Shown: in pieces, positions 13,483 to 15,458 of the stretch
Numbering within the stretch: position 1 is the first letter of the stretch
Layout of the letters: each line of letters starts with the position of its first letter
Source of the DNA: Acidobacteriota bacterium
GTDB lineage: Bacteria > Acidobacteriota > Blastocatellia > Pyrinomonadales > Pyrinomonadaceae
Length of the DNA: 15,458 nt
Reading direction: 5' to 3'
NCBI GenBank assembly: GCA_013696385.1
Contig: JACCYR010000105.1
Span: 1 to 15,458 of the forward strand
Notes under the pieces: generated by a model
The model's database searches: none
The model's input: only the letters and a program-made list of their open reading frames with translations
What the model was told of the DNA's origin: nothing
Program-made: the position numbers and the translations under genes

Positions 13483-15075
13483 ATGAATACAAATCCGAAT
13501 AATGATAATGAATTTGAAAACAATGAGGAATCTCGTATTGACAACGAAATTTCGCCGGAAATAGAAAATCCGCCTGTTTTATCAGAAGAAGAAGTTTTGA
13601 TAGAAAATAGTGATGCCGAAGCCGTTCCGGTTGTTTCGCCCGAAGAAGTTGCGGTTGACAATAATTCGGCGGTTAAAACAACCGCGAGCGCGGCAAACAG
13701 AAGCGGCGGAATGAGCGCGTTGGCTAAAGGCTTGACGGTCATCGCCGTAATATTGGCAATCGGCGCGGGACTCGTGTTTTGGAAAATGAAAGTCGGCGCA
13801 CGCGGCGAAGGTCTAAATCGCGTTACCGCCGAAGATATGCAGATAATTCTGAAAGATGCCAATCCGATGCAGCTTAAGGCATTGGCAGAAAGTCCCGAAC
13901 AAAAAAAGAAAATTTCTGAAAATATCGCCCAACTGCTTGCCGTTGCCAGCCAAGCCCGCAAGGATGGTTTAGCCGACGAGCCAAATAACAAACAGGAACT
14001 CGAAAATATCCGAGCCGTTGTTACCGCCACTATTTACGACCAGCAAATCAATAAAGACAAAGGTCCGATGCCGCAGTTCGGCTATATTTCTGAAGACCAA
14101 ATAAAAGAATTTTGGAACGATACCAGCCACGAAGCCGAATTCCAACAATTTATTGATTCAAAACTTGCGCTTGCCAGAGAAAGCGGAAAATTTCCCAAAG
14201 ACAAGGAATTAACTGAAGAAGAACTTAAACAAGCAAAGGATGATTTTGCGAAAATAATGATTTATGCCGAAGAAGCCAAAGAAAAGGGCGACACTTTGGG
14301 CGAAGATTTTAAACGCGAAGTCGAACTACAGGTCAAACTTCAACAAGCGCAATTTTTAGCCGGACGTTACGCTCAAAAAGTTTTGGCTGAAAAGGTCAAA
14401 GTTACCGACGAAGATGTTGCAAAATATATCGCCGAACATCCCGAATATGATACAAAAGAGAAAAAAGCCAATGCGGAACAAATCCTGAGCCGCGCTAAAT
14501 CAGGCGAAGATTTTGCCAAGTTAGCCAACGAATTCAGTCAAGATCCGGGCAATAAAACCCCGGATGGCGAGCTGCAGGGCGGAATTTACAAAAACGTGCC
14601 GAAAGGACAAATGATGCCGGCGTTTGAGCAAGCAGCGTTGGCTCTCGAACCCGGACAAATTGCCGACAATCTGGTTGAAACGCCTTATGGTTATCATATT
14701 ATCAAACTTGAAAAAAAGGGCGAAGGCAAAGATGCAAACGGTCAGCCGGCGGAAACTTATGATGTCCGTCATATTCTGATTACGACCACCGTTAAAGACC
14801 CGACAAACCCGATGGGACGCGAAATACCGGTTACCGAATCGGTTAAAGCAAAACTCGCAGAAGAAAAGCAAAAACAGGTTTTGGACGAAATCGTGGCAAA
14901 CAATCCGGTTGAAGTAGTGGAAGATTTTACCGTTCCGCAACCTTCTGAGGAAGATTTACAAAAAATGCAGCAGCAAATGCAGCAGCAAATGCCGTCTCGG
15001 ATGCAGCCTCCGCCGGATGGTGAGATTGAACCTCCGAAAACCCAAGAACCGAAAAAACCACAACCGAAAAAATAA
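13483..15075 (+). CDS. Membrane-anchored parvulin-type peptidyl-prolyl isomerase (SurA/PrsA/PpiD-like)
   Basis: 530 residues after a good AGAGGAAA site. An acidic, probably disordered cytoplasmic tail (1-72) precedes one membrane helix (79-100); the rest should face the periplasm. A helical chaperone-like region (113-320, SurA N-domain style) comes first, then the parvulin core (327-410): AEQILSRAKSGEDFAKLANEFSQD region (331-354), the GGIY turn (366-369), MMPAFEQAALALEPGQIADN (377-396) and YGYHIIKLEKK (402-412). The usual first strand with HIL is absent before this core; YDVRHILI appears after it at 426-433. The tail is Gln- and Pro-rich (MQQQMQQQM 495-503, PPP 509-511, KPQPKK end). It likely helps fold exported proteins. 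It lies 22 bp after mce and is probably cotranscribed, with no obvious metabolic link. Confidence 0.9.
   Translation: MNTNPNNDNEFENNEESRIDNEISPEIENPPVLSEEEVLIENSDAEAVPVVSPEEVAVDNNSAVKTTASAANRSGGMSALAKGLTVIAVILAIGAGLVFWKMKVGARGEGLNRVTAEDMQIILKDANPMQLKALAESPEQKKKISENIAQLLAVASQARKDGLADEPNNKQELENIRAVVTATIYDQQINKDKGPMPQFGYISEDQIKEFWNDTSHEAEFQQFIDSKLALARESGKFPKDKELTEEELKQAKDDFAKIMIYAEEAKEKGDTLGEDFKREVELQVKLQQAQFLAGRYAQKVLAEKVKVTDEDVAKYIAEHPEYDTKEKKANAEQILSRAKSGEDFAKLANEFSQDPGNKTPDGELQGGIYKNVPKGQMMPAFEQAALALEPGQIADNLVETPYGYHIIKLEKKGEGKDANGQPAETYDVRHILITTTVKDPTNPMGREIPVTESVKAKLAEEKQKQVLDEIVANNPVEVVEDFTVPQPSEEDLQKMQQQMQQQMPSRMQPPPDGEIEPPKTQEPKKPQPKK
14965..14988 (+). repeat. 12-bp tandem duplication inside the PPIase gene
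   Basis: ATGCAGCAGCAA occurs twice in tandem without change and gives the MQQQMQQQM stretch in the C-terminal tail. It is a simple in-frame coding repeat that could vary in copy number among strains. Confidence 0.8.
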
Positions 15076-15079
15076 ATAC

Positions 15080-15132
15080 AAAATGGAAAATGGAAAGTAG
15101 GAAATTGATTTTGAAAATCCATTTTCCATTTT
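15080..15132. repeat. Heptad repeat with perfect inverted copy after the PPIase gene, possible terminator
   Basis: Arms 15080-15094 (AAAATGGAAAATGGA) and 15118-15132 are exact inverted copies, 15 bp each, around a 23-nt loop. Each arm is about two units of a 7-bp repeat (AAATGGA), and a further related unit, TTTTCCATT, follows at 15136-15144. The 3' arm runs into six T (15129-15134), so on the plus strand it could end the meaB-mce-PPIase transcript. The architecture is the same as at 7667-7716 although the unit sequence differs. Confidence 0.75.
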
Positions 15133-15144
15133 TTGTTTTCCATT

Positions 15145-15458
15145 ATGATTTTTGGCGATTATCGCATCGAAGTAATTCCCGATACCGAATTCAGACTCGA
15201 CGGCGGAGCAATGTTCGGCGTTGTCCCGCGCGTTTTGTGGGGGAAAATTTGTCCGCCCGATGAGTTTAATCGTATCAAGTTGAATATGAATTGCTTATTC
15301 GTTGAAACTCCGACGGAAAAAATTCTCATAGAAACCGGCATCGGTGAAAAATGGACGGAAAAGCAAATACAGATTTACGGCATTTTCCGCGAAAAACCTT
15401 TTGCCGAAACGCTTTTTGAAAAAGCAGGCTGCAAACCCGAAGATATTTCAATTGTCAT
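15145..15458 (+). CDS. Metallo-beta-lactamase-fold hydrolase, N-terminal part (cut by window end)
   Basis: 104 complete codons from the ATG at 15145, open to the window edge. The start MIFGDYRIEVIPDTEFRLDG is followed by GAMFGVVPRVLWGK (21-34), a turn typical of MBL-fold metallo-hydrolases, and by the beta strands CLFVETPTEKILIETGIGEKW (50-70), the usual strand pair with the small-residue turn before the first metal motif. The HxHxDH metal site should lie just past the end, after EDISIVI, so activity cannot be judged. Substrate unknown. No ribosome site is seen: the inverted heptad repeat occupies the space up to the ATG. Confidence 0.8.
   Translation, partial: MIFGDYRIEVIPDTEFRLDGGAMFGVVPRVLWGKICPPDEFNRIKLNMNCLFVETPTEKILIETGIGEKWTEKQIQIYGIFREKPFAETLFEKAGCKPEDISIV

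Noticed and set aside
13440..14030. Minus-strand frame of 196 codons opposite the PPIase start
   Set aside because: Ser/Ala/Phe-rich shadow of the acidic PPIase N-terminus; the plus-strand gene has a good ribosome site and clear domains.
12124..15075. A functional link between meaB-mce and the PPIase as a new pathway
   Set aside because: Close spacing suggests a shared transcript, but nothing in the sequences links prolyl isomerisation with methylmalonyl-CoA metabolism.

Overview
The window looks like chromosomal DNA from a Gram-negative bacterium of moderate G+C content. My best guess is the Acidobacteriota (Blastocatellia / Pyrinomonadaceae-like). This rests on the mix of a Kdo transferase (outer membrane LPS), a signal-peptide-bearing ATP synthase c subunit, an EF-P with a PGNLR loop, a large Ser/Thr kinase-like protein, and the MeaB / methylmalonyl-CoA epimerase pair. 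The phylum call is an inference from gene content and has not been tested by phylogeny. I found no phage, transposase, CRISPR array, tRNA or rRNA.

Layout: the left half (1-8289) is a leftward gene run, in transcription order efp, waaA, a ceramide-glucosyltransferase-like GT, a secreted LCAT-like hydrolase, atpZ, atpI, atpB, atpE, and a kinase-fold protein cut by the window edge. waaA and the GT overlap by 4 bp and probably act together on the lipid A / envelope lipid side. atpZ-atpI-atpB-atpE is the membrane (Fo) part of the ATP synthase; the b and delta subunits and all of F1 are absent and must lie elsewhere. The right half (8440-15458) runs rightward: a decayed TMEM175-type channel fragment, a membrane-anchored SAM methyltransferase, a GT2 glycosyltransferase, a secreted divergent copper amine oxidase followed by a clear Rho-independent terminator, then meaB-mce (methylmalonyl-CoA metabolism), a membrane-anchored parvulin-type prolyl isomerase, and the start of a metallo-beta-lactamase-fold protein.

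The most interesting observations are as follows. (1) The 573-aa secreted protein at 10216-11937 is a compact copper amine oxidase in which the TPQ-precursor Tyr, the three Cu-ligand His and a candidate catalytic Asp can all be placed, but the cofactor consensus N-Y-D/E is W-Y-R. (2) The kinase-fold protein at the left edge has lost the HRD aspartate and the catalytic-loop lysine, so it is probably a pseudokinase. (3) The parvulin domain of the PPIase seems to have its first beta strand (RHILI) after, not before, the rest of the domain, as in a circular permutation. (4) Three different heptad-repeat elements sit in gene gaps, two of them with a perfect or near-perfect inverted copy, and an octad-repeat stretch lies in frame inside a glycosyltransferase gene. 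(5) EF-P carries Asn where Lys or Arg is normally modified.
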